Origin: Acinetobacter larvae
GTDB lineage: Bacteria > Pseudomonadota > Gammaproteobacteria > Pseudomonadales > Moraxellaceae
Direction of reading: 5' to 3'
Length of the DNA: 64,000 bases
Assembly (NCBI RefSeq): GCF_001704115.1
Contig: NZ_CP016895.1
Coordinates: 372,001-436,000 of the forward strand
The position numbers and the translations under genes are program-made. Below, one piece after another: positions 46,180 through 55,801 of this stretch; positions within the stretch are counted from its first letter, which is position 1; every line of letters starts with the position of its first letter. The notes beneath the pieces are model-generated. The model saw only the letters and a list, made by a program, of their open reading frames with translations. It did not search any database and was not told the DNA's origin.

Positions 46180-46827
46180 ATGTCTATTCGCCCGTTTCAA
46201 GCGCAGCGTATTCATGCGCCTCGTGATTTTCAATCGATTCCCAATCAACCGATTTGCCTTGAAATTGGTGCTGGAAAGGGCAAGCATGCCTGCGCATTTG
46301 CGGCACAACATCCCACTCAGTTGTTATATGCTGTTGAGCGAACACGTGAAAAATTCATGGCAATGCAAAAACAACAACAACTGCTTGCAGCTGACAATTT
46401 ACAATTGGTGCATGCCGATGCCATTGCTTGGACGGTACATGCAGTACAACCACAACAATTACAACAAGTCTTTATTTTATATCCCAATCCTGAGCCGCAT
46501 AATGCGGCACAGCGTTGGTTGAACATGCCATTTTTTGAGTTTTTATTATCACGAATGGCAGCCCATGCCACACTGACTTTGGCCAGTAATATATCTTCTT
46601 ATATCGATGAGGCAGAACAACAATTAATTGATCTGTGGAAGCTCCCTTACCAACGCGAGACGGTTGCGCAAGATGCGGCAAGGACGCATTTTGAAGTGAA
46701 ATATTTGGCACGTGGTGAAGTGTGTGAGCAGCTTGTGATTCAAAAACCAGAAAATTATCGCACTCGTTTTGATCAGCAAGCGGCATTACAAGGCCAAAAA
46801 CCTGCTGGAACAGATCATGCTCCCTAA
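46180..46827 (+). CDS. TrmB-like SAM-dependent methyltransferase
   Basis: The 215-residue protein has the class I methyltransferase motif I CLEIGAGKGKHACAF and TREKFMAM, as in tRNA (guanine-N7) methyltransferases. The characteristic catalytic block is altered: ILYPNPEPHN replaces the canonical F-P-D-P-W motif. It is therefore probably a TrmB paralogue with different specificity, not necessarily the m7G46 enzyme. It overlaps the next gene by 11 bp. Promoter-like TATATT lies upstream. I am confident of the fold and moderately confident of the family. Confidence 0.8.
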   Translation: MSIRPFQAQRIHAPRDFQSIPNQPICLEIGAGKGKHACAFAAQHPTQLLYAVERTREKFMAMQKQQQLLAADNLQLVHADAIAWTVHAVQPQQLQQVFILYPNPEPHNAAQRWLNMPFFEFLLSRMAAHATLTLASNISSYIDEAEQQLIDLWKLPYQRETVAQDAARTHFEVKYLARGEVCEQLVIQKPENYRTRFDQQAALQGQKPAGTDHAP

Positions 46828-48067
46828 AGCACAAGCCCGTATAGCCATTGTGGGGGCTGGTCCTGCTGGGCTTATGGCGGCTGAGCAATTAGCCGCAACA
46901 GGGCAGTATCAGGTTGTGGTCTATGAGCAAAAACCATCGGCTGCGCGAAAATTTTTAATGGCAGGTAAAACTGGTTTAAATATTTCCCACGCAGAGGCGC
47001 AGGAGTCATTTATTCAACGCTATGATCAAGCCGAATGGTTGGCGCCGTGGCTTAGACGTTGGGATGCCGCGTGGATTCAACGCTGGATGCACAGTTTAGG
47101 GGTTGAGGCGTATACCGGCAGTTCGGGGCGTATTTTTCCCAAAGAAATGAAAGCTGCGCCTTTATTACGTGCTTGGTTGGCACGACTGACACAGCAAGGC
47201 GTTACTTTTCATTATCGTCATCAAGTGTTAAAGCTGACGGGAAACAGCCTGACTTTGCTCAATCATCAACAACCGCATTCACAGCAACAATGTCTAAGCT
47301 TCGATGCCATTATTTTGGCATGTGGGGCTGTGTCATGGCCACAATTGGGCAGTGATGGTGCATGGCAATCGTGGTTGCCGGCAGCACAGCGACAGCCCTT
47401 TGTTGCCAGTAATGCTGGTGTAGATTATGCCTGGTCACCGCATATGCAGCCAATTTTTGGGCAACCCTTAAAACGTGTTGCAGCATGGGTTGCCGGCACA
47501 GAAGCCAGTATGGGGGATATCGTGATCAGCCATTATGGTTTAGAAAGTGGCTTGATCTATAAATATAATCGTGCCTTACGCCTACAATTACAGCAAACGC
47601 AGCAGATGCAGCTTTATCTGGATTTATTACCAGACCTGAGTCGCGCACAATTGATCGAAAAATTGCGTGCCAAACCCAAACAGTCATTGAGTAATTTATG
47701 GCGAAAAGCGGGGTTAGATCGTGTCAAAGCAGCTTTGGTACGGGAATGCGTGGACAAAACCATCTGGCACGATGCTGTAGCCTTGGCGGCACAGATCAAA
47801 GCATTACCGATCGCGTTAACGGGTTTTCGACCGATTGCAGAGGCGATTAGTTGTGCTGGAGGGGTCAAGCGTGACGCCTTAACTGACAATCTTGGCTTAA
47901 AGCATGATCCGGCAGTTTTTTGCTGTGGGGAAATGCTGGATTGGGATGCACCAACCGGTGGTTATTTATTGACAGCTTGTTTTGCCACTGGACATGCGGC
48001 AGCACAGGGGGTAATCACTTATCTCAATACCTTAGCAGCAGATCATGCTGTACACTGCGAAGAATAA
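46817..48067 (+). CDS. HI0933/BaiN-family flavoprotein
   Basis: The 416-residue protein has an N-terminal dinucleotide-binding motif IAIVGAGPAGLMAAEQL (about 9-25), a KFLMAGKTGLNISHAE stretch and an insert domain. The family end is TGFRPIAEAISCAGGVKRD and GEMLDWDAPTGGYLLT. The product is an FAD-dependent oxidoreductase-like protein of unknown substrate. The frame opens at 46769, but ATG 46817 has CTGGAA 7 bases upstream and fits the family start. It is translationally coupled to the methyltransferase. A tandem repeat follows directly after its stop. Confidence 0.88.
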   Translation: MLPKAQARIAIVGAGPAGLMAAEQLAATGQYQVVVYEQKPSAARKFLMAGKTGLNISHAEAQESFIQRYDQAEWLAPWLRRWDAAWIQRWMHSLGVEAYTGSSGRIFPKEMKAAPLLRAWLARLTQQGVTFHYRHQVLKLTGNSLTLLNHQQPHSQQQCLSFDAIILACGAVSWPQLGSDGAWQSWLPAAQRQPFVASNAGVDYAWSPHMQPIFGQPLKRVAAWVAGTEASMGDIVISHYGLESGLIYKYNRALRLQLQQTQQMQLYLDLLPDLSRAQLIEKLRAKPKQSLSNLWRKAGLDRVKAALVRECVDKTIWHDAVALAAQIKALPIALTGFRPIAEAISCAGGVKRDALTDNLGLKHDPAVFCCGEMLDWDAPTGGYLLTACFATGHAAAQGVITYLNTLAADHAVHCEE

Positions 48068-48077
48068 GTTTTTCGAA

Positions 48078-48149
48078 AAGACTGAAGTTGTCAAGAAGAC
48101 TTAAGCTGTCAAGAATACTTAAGCTGTCAAGAAGACTTAAGCTGCCAAG
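48078..48149. repeat. Four 18-bp tandem repeats behind the flavoprotein gene
   Basis: The units start at 48078, 48096, 48114 and 48132 and follow AAGACTTAAGCTGTCAAG with few changes. They begin 10 bp past the stop codon. The gene end CGAAGAATAAG resembles part of a unit, so the array may derive from it. Confidence 0.9.
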
Positions 48150-48210
48150 CCTTGCATATGGCATATGATGCATTTACGCTCGGCAGCTTATAAGATCTTG
48201 GGTGTGCGGA

Positions 48211-48546
48211 TTAGTCTTTGGCGGTCAGGACCACGCCGGAAAATTTCACCCCATCCCAACCATGTTGCATAAACTGGCGAATGTTTTGATGGTCTTGTGC
48301 CGTAGGATGTGCCAATACCGCAGCATAATGTTGCGCAAATAATGTCAGTGTTTGTGCGGCGCTCAGTTGTTGTAGCTGGGCAAAATATAAAACTTTGGCG
48401 CTGCCTTGGTTTTCACTGGCAGCATTGTGCTGTGCGCCATTGTCAAACGCAGTCGCTTGATGCTGATAATGTGCATCGATATACGCCAATACGTCGGAGA
48501 AGTTGGCTTGCCCTTGAGCAAGCTGGTCTAAGAGTTGTTGTGGCAT
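48211..48546 (-). CDS. HopJ-family protein
   Basis: The 111-residue protein matches the HopJ family (named from a Pseudomonas type III effector, but widespread in non-pathogens). It has FSDVLAYIDAHYQHQATAFDNG, where a Tyr/His-rich fold starts, then NQGSAKVLYFAQLQQLS and HQNIRQFMQHGWDGVKFSG. The frame opens at 48618, but GGAG seven bases before ATG 48546 and the family length (about 113) favour that start. It is single and convergent with the flavoprotein gene. Its function is unknown; no type III system is visible. Confidence 0.83.
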   Translation of the reverse strand: MPQQLLDQLAQGQANFSDVLAYIDAHYQHQATAFDNGAQHNAASENQGSAKVLYFAQLQQLSAAQTLTLFAQHYAAVLAHPTAQDHQNIRQFMQHGWDGVKFSGVVLTAKD

Positions 48547-48713
48547 ATGCATGCTCCAATCTAAGGTTTCAGTAATACATTGACATAAGGGGTGAGGGTC
48601 GATCAGCACAGACGGCATGAAGCATCTCAGCCATTATTTTAAAGTCAAAAAATCAATGCAATCGTTGCAGTACAAAATCATGTGACTGCTCGAGCGACGG
48701 ATGCTAATTGGAT

Positions 48714-50012
48714 TTATGCTTGCGGTGGCAAGAGCTGATGAAATAAATCTGACAAATCATCATGCACTTTAAGATGAATCAAATTCCAATAATGCCCAGA
48801 AATGGTACGGTTAACCATCAAGGTATCGGGTGATGGCTTAAACACATCCCAGTATTTCAGCGATTTTTTCACCAGACGCATACCATCATGATGTGAGGAA
48901 TTTTCAGCAAAATCATAATGGGTGGTGAGAGGACGCAAGAAAATTTCTAACCATTGTAAATAGAGTTCTTCTGGAAATTTATCGGGCGCTACCAACGCAT
49001 CTAAAGACATTAGATGTTGTTCGATGGTGTGGACATCGCCTTTACGACCTGCATAAATCAAGGCTTTAAAGTGCTCAATGACGCGGTTTGATAAGGTTTT
49101 GACGCTGCCAAAGTCGTAGAGAATGACGCTGCCATCTGGGCGAAATGCCAAGTTGCCGGGGTGGGGGTCGCAATGAAAGCGCTTTAAATAAAAAATTTCT
49201 TGTCCCAAGGCTTGAATCAGACGTTGCCCCATTTCATTACGTAGGGCTAAGTCCCATTGACTGGCGGTTTCAATGCTTTCGCCCGGTTCATCGCTCAAGG
49301 TCAGTACACGGCGACTAGAATAGTCTGGATAGACTTGTGGGATAATAATTTTAGCATCTAAGCTTTGATGGAAAGTTCTAAAGACCGTGAGGTTTTGCGC
49401 CTCGATATCATAGTTAAGCTCTTCGTGTAGACTATCTTGGATTTCTTGAAATAAGCGATCTTGTAGTTTTTTATCGATTTTTAATACGCCCATCAAGCGT
49501 AACGCCAAGCGGACTTGTTTTAAGTCGCTTTCACAGGCTTGGTCAATGCCCGGATACTGCACTTTGACCACGACTTGTTGCCCATCTGGCAATACGGCAC
49601 GGTGCACTTGTCCGATAGATGCCGCAGCAAAAGGCTGTTGTTCAAAGCTTTTAAACAGTACCGTGATGCTTTTTCCGAGCTCACTTTCAACTTGTTTCTG
49701 AATCTGCTCAAATGGCATTGCTGGGGCTTGGCGTTGTAGCTTGGCAATGGCACGTGCGACTTCTGGCGGGAATATATCTTTGTATTGTGAAGCAATTTGC
49801 CCCACTTTCATCACTGCACCTTTCATTTCGCCGAGTGTATCGGCAATTTGCAAACCGATGTCTTGGAATAATTTACTGCGGGCTTGATTTTTTTGCTCTT
49901 CATCCGCGGTAAAGTTGCGAATAGAGTTGGACACCGTTTTGGTGGCGATACTCGCAGTCATACTCGCAAGCTTCATAAAGCGTCGACTTGGGGTGCTGGA
50001 ATTTTTAGCCAT
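48714..50012 (-). CDS. ABC1/UbiB-type kinase-like protein
   Basis: The 432-residue protein belongs to the ABC1 (AarF/UbiB/ADCK) atypical kinases. Visible are the KxGQ motif in MKVGQIASQYKDIFP, the Ala-rich loop FAAASIGQVHRA, the ExD-type LNYDIEAQN, the catalytic FHCDPHPGNLAF and the metal-binding YDFGSVK. Such proteins are linked to ubiquinone synthesis, but this one lacks the C-terminal membrane helices of UbiB, so it is more likely a soluble paralogue. The first codon is ATG 50012; TTG two codons upstream is unlikely. It is a single gene. Confidence 0.88.
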   Translation of the reverse strand: MAKNSSTPSRRFMKLASMTASIATKTVSNSIRNFTADEEQKNQARSKLFQDIGLQIADTLGEMKGAVMKVGQIASQYKDIFPPEVARAIAKLQRQAPAMPFEQIQKQVESELGKSITVLFKSFEQQPFAAASIGQVHRAVLPDGQQVVVKVQYPGIDQACESDLKQVRLALRLMGVLKIDKKLQDRLFQEIQDSLHEELNYDIEAQNLTVFRTFHQSLDAKIIIPQVYPDYSSRRVLTLSDEPGESIETASQWDLALRNEMGQRLIQALGQEIFYLKRFHCDPHPGNLAFRPDGSVILYDFGSVKTLSNRVIEHFKALIYAGRKGDVHTIEQHLMSLDALVAPDKFPEELYLQWLEIFLRPLTTHYDFAENSSHHDGMRLVKKSLKYWDVFKPSPDTLMVNRTISGHYWNLIHLKVHDDLSDLFHQLLPPQA

Positions 50013-50179
50013 TGGCAAATGTCCTTGAACATCTTAAAGATTGGTTTTTTTTGATCATAGGTTACAAAACGCGAACTGCCTAGTTCTAATTGTGAATAAG
50101 TCGCGATACATTGCAAAAAATGATTTCAATTGCGGCGGTAAAACAGGTCGGGCTTTTAGGCAAATCTGTTGTTAAATCA

Positions 50180-50214
50180 GTCGAGTATTTATGTTGAATA
50201 GGCAAATACTCGAC
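50180..50214. terminator. Inverted repeat downstream of the MATE gene
   Basis: GTCGAGTATTT (50180-50190) pairs with AAATACTCGAC (50204-50214). It lies 57 bp past the MATE gene stop on the minus strand. A clear T-run is missing, so this is a weak call. Confidence 0.45.
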
Positions 50215-50270
50215 GGTTGTGTTGTTTTATCTATTTTTTAAATATGTACAGCAACCAAGCGTGATGGGCT

Positions 50271-51635
50271 TTATATGCTGTTGCCACATGGCATCCGCGA
50301 TAAACGGCGGTTATTGAGATAAAGACGACTGATCAGTAGCACACAGGCGACACTCAAACCGATAATAAGACCAATCCAAACCCCAGCCGCATGCGCTTCG
50401 GTATAGCGTGCTAAGTAGATGCCGATGGGGAAGGCGATAACCCAATATGCCAGCATGGTAATCCACATTGGTGCTTGTGTATCTTGCATCCCCCTTAAGC
50501 AACCAGCGGCACTGACTTGCCAAGCGTCCATCAACTGATAAGCCATGGCATAGAGCAGTAAATACATGGTGACTTGGGTTACAGCAGGGTCACTGCTATA
50601 AATCTGAATAATTTGTGGTCTAAAGAGCCAGATGAGAGACATGGTCATACAGGCAAATACGGTGCTCAAGCCTAAGCCAACCAGCTGTACTTTTTGCATG
50701 GCTTGCCAGTTTTTTTCACCATAATACAACCCCACGCGAATTGTTAAAGCGATGGCCAAAGACATTGGGATCATAAACAATTGTGAGGTCACGGACATGG
50801 CCACCTGATGTGCGGCGAGAACGGTTTCACCCAAGGGGCTGAGCACAATTGCCGCAGTACTAAAAATACTGACCTCAAAGAAAATCGCCAGTCCGATGGG
50901 CAGTCCCAAGATTAAGATGCGTTTAACCCACTGCGCTTGTAGTTTTTCAAAGCGGTTAAATACTGGGGCTTTCTGATAGATTTTCGCGTTTTTGATATAC
51001 AGTGCTAGGCTAATAAACATCAACCATTGCAGGATAGAGGTGGCAAAACCACAGCCGGCACTGCCCAGTGCAGGAATAGGTCCAAGTCCATACATAAACA
51101 AAAAGTTGAGCGGAATCAGTACCAGCAATGCCAGTAGACTGATCACCGTCACAGGGCGTGGGTGTCCAAGCGCTTCAGAATAACCACGTAAAGAACCATA
51201 CATGGTCACGGCAGGCATGCCCAATGCAATGGCATGTAAAAACAAACTGGCTTTGGGGAGTAAGTGCGCTGGTACACCAAACATCGGTAGGAAAAACGGC
51301 ATAATTTGTAAAATCAATGCCGCGATAATGCCCAATAGCAAGGCAACCCAAAGTGCTTGGCGCGTGATTTGTCCAATCTGTTCAGGGTTGCGGGCGCCAC
51401 GTGCTTCTGCGACCAATGGTGTGGTTGCAATCATAATGCCACTAAATAACAGCATGACTGGCATCCAAAGCCCGACCGCAACAGCAATAGCGGCAAGATC
51501 TGTTGCAGATAGATGCCCTGCCATAATGGTATCTATCAGACCAAAGCCTGCTTGTGCAAATTGCGTGACCAGAATTGGTAGCATGAGTTGTAATAGTTGT
51601 TTGAGTTGGAAACGACTACTGGTGAGGTTCGACAC
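50271..51635 (-). CDS. abeM: MATE-family multidrug efflux transporter, AbeM-like
   Basis: The 454-residue inner-membrane protein has 12 predicted helices and the MATE repeat structure. Its N-terminus (LPILVTQFAQAGFGLIDTIM, then GHLSATDLAAIAVAVGLW) and middle (RGYSEALGHPRPVTVISLLA) read like AbeM of Acinetobacter baumannii. AbeM is a proton-driven exporter of fluoroquinolones, aminoglycosides and cationic dyes. That similarity is by recollection, not by search. It is divergent from hemW with about 150 bp between. No local repressor gene is visible. Confidence 0.9.
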   Translation of the reverse strand: MSNLTSSRFQLKQLLQLMLPILVTQFAQAGFGLIDTIMAGHLSATDLAAIAVAVGLWMPVMLLFSGIMIATTPLVAEARGARNPEQIGQITRQALWVALLLGIIAALILQIMPFFLPMFGVPAHLLPKASLFLHAIALGMPAVTMYGSLRGYSEALGHPRPVTVISLLALLVLIPLNFLFMYGLGPIPALGSAGCGFATSILQWLMFISLALYIKNAKIYQKAPVFNRFEKLQAQWVKRILILGLPIGLAIFFEVSIFSTAAIVLSPLGETVLAAHQVAMSVTSQLFMIPMSLAIALTIRVGLYYGEKNWQAMQKVQLVGLGLSTVFACMTMSLIWLFRPQIIQIYSSDPAVTQVTMYLLLYAMAYQLMDAWQVSAAGCLRGMQDTQAPMWITMLAYWVIAFPIGIYLARYTEAHAAGVWIGLIIGLSVACVLLISRLYLNNRRLSRMPCGNSI

Positions 51636-51785
51636 AAAAAGTACTCATTCTAAGATAAGTTGAATATTAACGTAGTATACCTTGTCTACATCATCACAAC
51701 ATATCCATCAATCGTCGTGACTCGGTACGATGCAAGGCAATAGTCGTGTTAAAATAGCACTTTTGTTATTTGAGCTGTTCACTTA

Positions 51786-52937
51786 GTGTCGTTAAATCCA
51801 CAAGCCATTCCTTTATCACTCTATATACATATGCCATGGTGTGTACGTAAGTGTCCTTATTGTGATTTCAATTCACATGCCGTCCCAGATGGTCAGTTGT
51901 CTTTACAGCTTGAACAACAATATTTAGAGGCGTTATTGGCGGATTTTAAAACCCAATTAGCATGGGTGCAGTCACGTCCTATTCATAGTGTATTCATTGG
52001 TGGTGGTACCCCCTCATTGATCTCAGCACAAGGCTATGCATGGCTTTTTGCAGCGCTACAACAACTTAGCCCATTTAGTCCTGACTGTGAAATTACCTTG
52101 GAAGCCAACCCTGGGACCTTGGAGCATGAGCCTTTTGCCGGCTATTTGCAGGCAGGAATTAATCGTTTATCGATAGGCGTGCAGAGCTTCGACACTGAGC
52201 ATTTACAGCGTTTAGGACGTATACACAGTCAAGATGATGCCAAACACGCGATTCAGTTGGCACGAGAAGCGGGTTTTCGTCGCGTTAACGTTGACTTGAT
52301 GCATGGTTTAGCGCAGCAAACGACTGAGCAAGCATTATTGGATTTAAAATTGGCGGTAGAGCATGGTGCAACGCATATTTCATGGTATCAACTGACCATT
52401 GAACCCAATACCGTTTTCTTTCGTACCCAGCCGACTTTGCCACCTGATGAAGTCTTGGAGCAGATTCAGCTGGAAGGTGAAGCATATTTGATTGCCCAAG
52501 GCTTTGAGCAATACGAAGTCTCGGCATGGCGTAAAGAACGACCTTCAGCACATAATCTTAATTATTGGCAATTTGGTGATTATTTGGCGATCGGTGCTGG
52601 AGCACATGGTAAAGTGACCTTAGCCGACGGGGTCTATCGTTTTCAAAAAACCCGTCAGCCCAAGGACTACCTCGCCAAAGTACCTGCTGAGCATGTACAG
52701 TTTCGTCGTATTGCTGCTGAGGAATTACCCTTTGAGTTTATGATGAATGCACTCAGGCTTAATGCGGGTGTTGCTGCCGAGTTTTATCCAAGCCGTACCG
52801 GCTTGCCGCTCAGTAGTTTGTCCACACAATTGGCAAAGCTTAGACAGCAACAATTATTCTGTACCGACCCACAACGCTTAGCCTGTACTCCACAAGGTCA
52901 TAGCTTTTTAAATACCGTATTACAGGCTTTCTTGTGA
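51786..52937 (+). CDS. hemW: Haem chaperone HemW (radical SAM)
   Basis: HemW is a haem-binding chaperone related to the coproporphyrinogen dehydrogenase HemN. The 383-residue protein has a short N-terminus, then the radical SAM cluster motif MPWCVRKCPYCDFNSH (CxxxCxxC). FIGGGTPSLIS, TLEANPGTLE and RLSIGVQSFD follow, and the HemN C-terminal domain is last. The start is GTG at 51786, which agrees with the family position of the N-terminus. It does not carry the extra residues that define HemN, so HemW is preferred. Confidence 0.93.
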   Translation: MSLNPQAIPLSLYIHMPWCVRKCPYCDFNSHAVPDGQLSLQLEQQYLEALLADFKTQLAWVQSRPIHSVFIGGGTPSLISAQGYAWLFAALQQLSPFSPDCEITLEANPGTLEHEPFAGYLQAGINRLSIGVQSFDTEHLQRLGRIHSQDDAKHAIQLAREAGFRRVNVDLMHGLAQQTTEQALLDLKLAVEHGATHISWYQLTIEPNTVFFRTQPTLPPDEVLEQIQLEGEAYLIAQGFEQYEVSAWRKERPSAHNLNYWQFGDYLAIGAGAHGKVTLADGVYRFQKTRQPKDYLAKVPAEHVQFRRIAAEELPFEFMMNALRLNAGVAAEFYPSRTGLPLSSLSTQLAKLRQQQLFCTDPQRLACTPQGHSFLNTVLQAFL

Positions 52938-52976
52938 TCTCTATGTCTATAGAGGGTAGGGTGTAGGGCGGTCAGG

Positions 52977-53777
52977 CTAAGTGTTAAGTCGAATAAAATT
53001 TTCATTCTGAAAGAGTGCACGAAAACCTATTTTTTGATAGATCGATAGGCCTTGGGCTGAGGCTTCAAGATAGCAATGCTGTACACCGTGTTGCTGGGCA
53101 AATATTAAAGCGTGTTGAATCAGTGCTGTGGCATAACCTTTAGCCTGCGCATCTTGTCGTGTGCCAATATCATCTAAACGTGCAATTTGCTGATCTATGC
53201 TGAGCGTCAGGGCGGCAACCACTTGCTGGCTTCCTTGATGTGCTGTGCGCAAGACAAAATGGTACAGTGGTTGCTGGGCATCCAGTGCTTGTTGATGTGC
53301 ACGAAGCAATTGTTGGGTCAGTTGTTCATCACCATCGGCAAAAGCACTGTTGAGCGGTTCAGCCCAATCTGCCAGTGCAGAGCGGTCCTGCAAAGTAATA
53401 TCTATCGTGTGTGTTGATTGACTGGGTAATGCTTGCCATGTCTTTAAATCCAAGCCCATCGCAGTCGTGCTGCCATCGGCACTAAACTGCGTATCTTGTT
53501 GTATATCACTCAATAGTGCGGCATCGCGTTCGCAGACCAAAATATATTCAATCTGCTGTTGTGCGCAGAATTGCATGACATGCTGTAAATCGGCAGGTTT
53601 GGCGCCAGCATGTACAAAAATAAAGTTAAAACCCAATGCTGAGCTTTCACTGCAATAGCAGTGTACCTGTGCGGAAGGATGTAGGCTTTCTCGACTGATC
53701 GCTTGCCAGAACATTTGTTCAAGTTGATGAAAAGCTTGGCGATGTTGTACATCAGTTGAAATTGCAAGTTCAGACAT
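52977..53777 (-). CDS. GNAT-family N-acetyltransferase
   Basis: In the 266-residue protein the C-terminal half (about 120-266) has the GNAT fold. The acetyl-CoA-binding motif A is LDDIGTRQDAQAKGYATALI, and the end YQKIGFRALFQNENFIRL is typical. The N-terminal 120 residues form a second, degenerate GNAT-like region with no clear motif. Substrate cannot be predicted. It is a single gene convergent with hemW and separated from the acyl-CoA dehydrogenase gene by a strong terminator. Confidence 0.82.
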   Translation of the reverse strand: MSELAISTDVQHRQAFHQLEQMFWQAISRESLHPSAQVHCYCSESSALGFNFIFVHAGAKPADLQHVMQFCAQQQIEYILVCERDAALLSDIQQDTQFSADGSTTAMGLDLKTWQALPSQSTHTIDITLQDRSALADWAEPLNSAFADGDEQLTQQLLRAHQQALDAQQPLYHFVLRTAHQGSQQVVAALTLSIDQQIARLDDIGTRQDAQAKGYATALIQHALIFAQQHGVQHCYLEASAQGLSIYQKIGFRALFQNENFIRLNT

Positions 53778-53865
53778 AGCATGACTCTAAGCGAAGGAAG
53801 AGGATTTTCCAGTTATCGATTTTAGTGTGCGTTTAACGGTGATTGATGTGAGCACCCTAAACAGA

Positions 53866-53896
53866 ATAGCACGGCGCATGTGGTGCGCCGTGCTAT
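53866..53896. terminator. Terminator downstream of the acyl-CoA dehydrogenase gene
   Basis: ATAGCACGGCGCA (53866-53878) and TGCGCCGTGCTAT (53884-53896) pair perfectly over 13 bp with a 5-nt loop. It lies between the acyl-CoA dehydrogenase and GNAT genes, both on the minus strand. Confidence 0.8.
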
Positions 53897-53977
53897 GTTT
53901 TGAAGCCAACTTTGCTTCAGAAGGGAAATGGACTTAGACCATGTAAGAAACCATTATGTCTAATAAACCATTGTGCC

Positions 53978-55801
53978 TTAGTAGTCGAAGCTAAAGTGCT
54001 CAGCAGGCAAAGAGGTTAAGGTACGAGATGGGTTAACCATGGCTTCAGCATGACCCTGCGCACGCGGTAATAGGCGTTCAAAGTAGAAATCGGCCACTTT
54101 GATTTTGGCCTTATAAAACTCCGGTGTTTCATGACCAGTGCCTGCTTCCAAGTGCTCAGATGCGACAGCAGCTTGTTGTGCCCAGAAATAAGCCATCATG
54201 GCATAGCCAGAGAACATCAAGAAGTCAACAGAGGCACTAGAAACGATGTCTCGGTCTTTGCGTGCTGCTAGCATGATACGTACGGTTAAGGCATTCCATT
54301 GGGCACAGATTTTGGTGAGATCCCAAGCAAAACGGCGCATATATTTATTGCGTGCATGGCGACCACAGAATTTTAAAATATCTGCGGTATATTCACGTAC
54401 CACCTTACCTTTAGACGATAATAAGACTTTACGACCAATGAGATCCAGTGCCTGTACGCCAGTAGTCCCTTCATAAAGGGTGGCAATACGCGCATCACGG
54501 ACAATTTGCTCCATGCCATGCTCGGCAATATAACCATGACCTCCAAAGACTTGCACACCGAGGTTGGCTGCTTCAAGCCCCATTTCAGTGAGGAAGCCTT
54601 TTAAAATAGGGGTATAAAAACCAAGCTTGTCATCATATTCATCAAACTTGGCTTGATCACCTTGTGCCAAAGCATCTGTCATCTTATCGGCAATTTGTGC
54701 AGCATAATAAATCATGGCACGACCACCTTCAGCAATGGCTTTTTGAGTCAGCAGCATGCGGCGAACATCGGCATGGTGAATAATGGCATCTGCTACTTTT
54801 TCGGGGTCTTTCTTACCCGAAAGCGCGCGCATTGAACCACGTTCTTTGGCATAAGGTAAAGCACCTTGGTAAGACAGCTCAGCATGGGCAATCCCTTGTA
54901 CTGCAGTACCAATTCGTGCGGTATTCATAAAGGTGAACATGGCATGTAAGCCTTTGTTGGGTGCACCGATTAAATAACCTGTTGCTGCATCAAAGTTGAG
55001 GACCGCTGTTGCCGAGGCACGAATACCCATTTTGTGTTCAATTGAGCCGCAGCTCACGCTATTGCGCTCACCAATTTGACCATCGGCCGTTGGAATAAAC
55101 TTCGGCACGATAAATAACGAGATCCCGCGGGTACCGGCAGGCGCATCTGGTAGACGAGCCAAAACGATATGGATAATATTTTCCGTGAGATCTTGTTCGC
55201 CAGCAGAAATAAAGATTTTAGTCCCGGTGATTCGGTAGCTTCCGTCAGCATTGGGTTCTGCTTTGCTTTTGACTTGGCCTAAATCTGTACCGCATTGTGG
55301 CTCAGTCAGGCACATGGTGCCCGACCAAGTTCCAGCCACCAGATGTGGCATATAAAGGTTTTTTTGTTGCTCTGTACCAAATTGTATAATGGTATTCATG
55401 CAGCCCATGCTTAAGCCAGGATACATGGTGAACGGCCAGTTGGCAGTTCCCATCATTTCAGATTTAACAATATTGAGTGACATCGGCAGGTTCTGACCGC
55501 CATAGATTTCAGGATAAGAAAGCCCTTGCCAGCCACCTTCAACAAATTGCTGATAAGCTTCTTTATATCCTTTAGGCGTTGTGACTTCTCCATCGGCAAA
55601 ATGACAACCTTCAAGATCGCCACTTTGATAGAGCGGTGATAACACATTTTCACAAAAATCTGCTGCACCTTCTAAAATCATTTCGATGGTATCTGTGTCG
55701 ACATCCTTACCGTTGTATAGGCTTTTATAATGCGCTGGATAGTCGAACAGCTCATTGATTAAAAAACGAATGTCTCGTAGTGGGGCTTTATATGTAGGCA
55801 T
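53978..55801 (-). CDS. Acyl-CoA dehydrogenase with C-terminal extension
   Basis: This 607-residue FAD enzyme is longer than short-chain types (about 380) because of a C-terminal domain of the DmdC/FadE-like group. It has the acyl-CoA dehydrogenase segments SGTMCLTEPQCGTDLGQV, TGTKIFISAGEQDLTEN, VFGGHGYIAEHGMEQIVRDA and the FAD-binding RIATLYEGTTGVQALDLIG. It oxidises acyl-CoA to enoyl-CoA; chain length is unknown. Start ATG 55801 has AATAGGA about 8 bases upstream; TTG two codons before is unlikely. Electrons would go to ETF and the oxidoreductase at 39231. A perfect palindrome GGCATA-A-TATGCC (55933-55945) lies about 130 bp upstream. Confidence 0.92.
   Translation of the reverse strand: MPTYKAPLRDIRFLINELFDYPAHYKSLYNGKDVDTDTIEMILEGAADFCENVLSPLYQSGDLEGCHFADGEVTTPKGYKEAYQQFVEGGWQGLSYPEIYGGQNLPMSLNIVKSEMMGTANWPFTMYPGLSMGCMNTIIQFGTEQQKNLYMPHLVAGTWSGTMCLTEPQCGTDLGQVKSKAEPNADGSYRITGTKIFISAGEQDLTENIIHIVLARLPDAPAGTRGISLFIVPKFIPTADGQIGERNSVSCGSIEHKMGIRASATAVLNFDAATGYLIGAPNKGLHAMFTFMNTARIGTAVQGIAHAELSYQGALPYAKERGSMRALSGKKDPEKVADAIIHHADVRRMLLTQKAIAEGGRAMIYYAAQIADKMTDALAQGDQAKFDEYDDKLGFYTPILKGFLTEMGLEAANLGVQVFGGHGYIAEHGMEQIVRDARIATLYEGTTGVQALDLIGRKVLLSSKGKVVREYTADILKFCGRHARNKYMRRFAWDLTKICAQWNALTVRIMLAARKDRDIVSSASVDFLMFSGYAMMAYFWAQQAAVASEHLEAGTGHETPEFYKAKIKVADFYFERLLPRAQGHAEAMVNPSRTLTSLPAEHFSFDY

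Noticed and set aside
48068..48168. Plus-strand frame giving a repeated LKLSRR peptide
   Set aside because: It is only the 18-bp repeats read in frame; no independent start signal.
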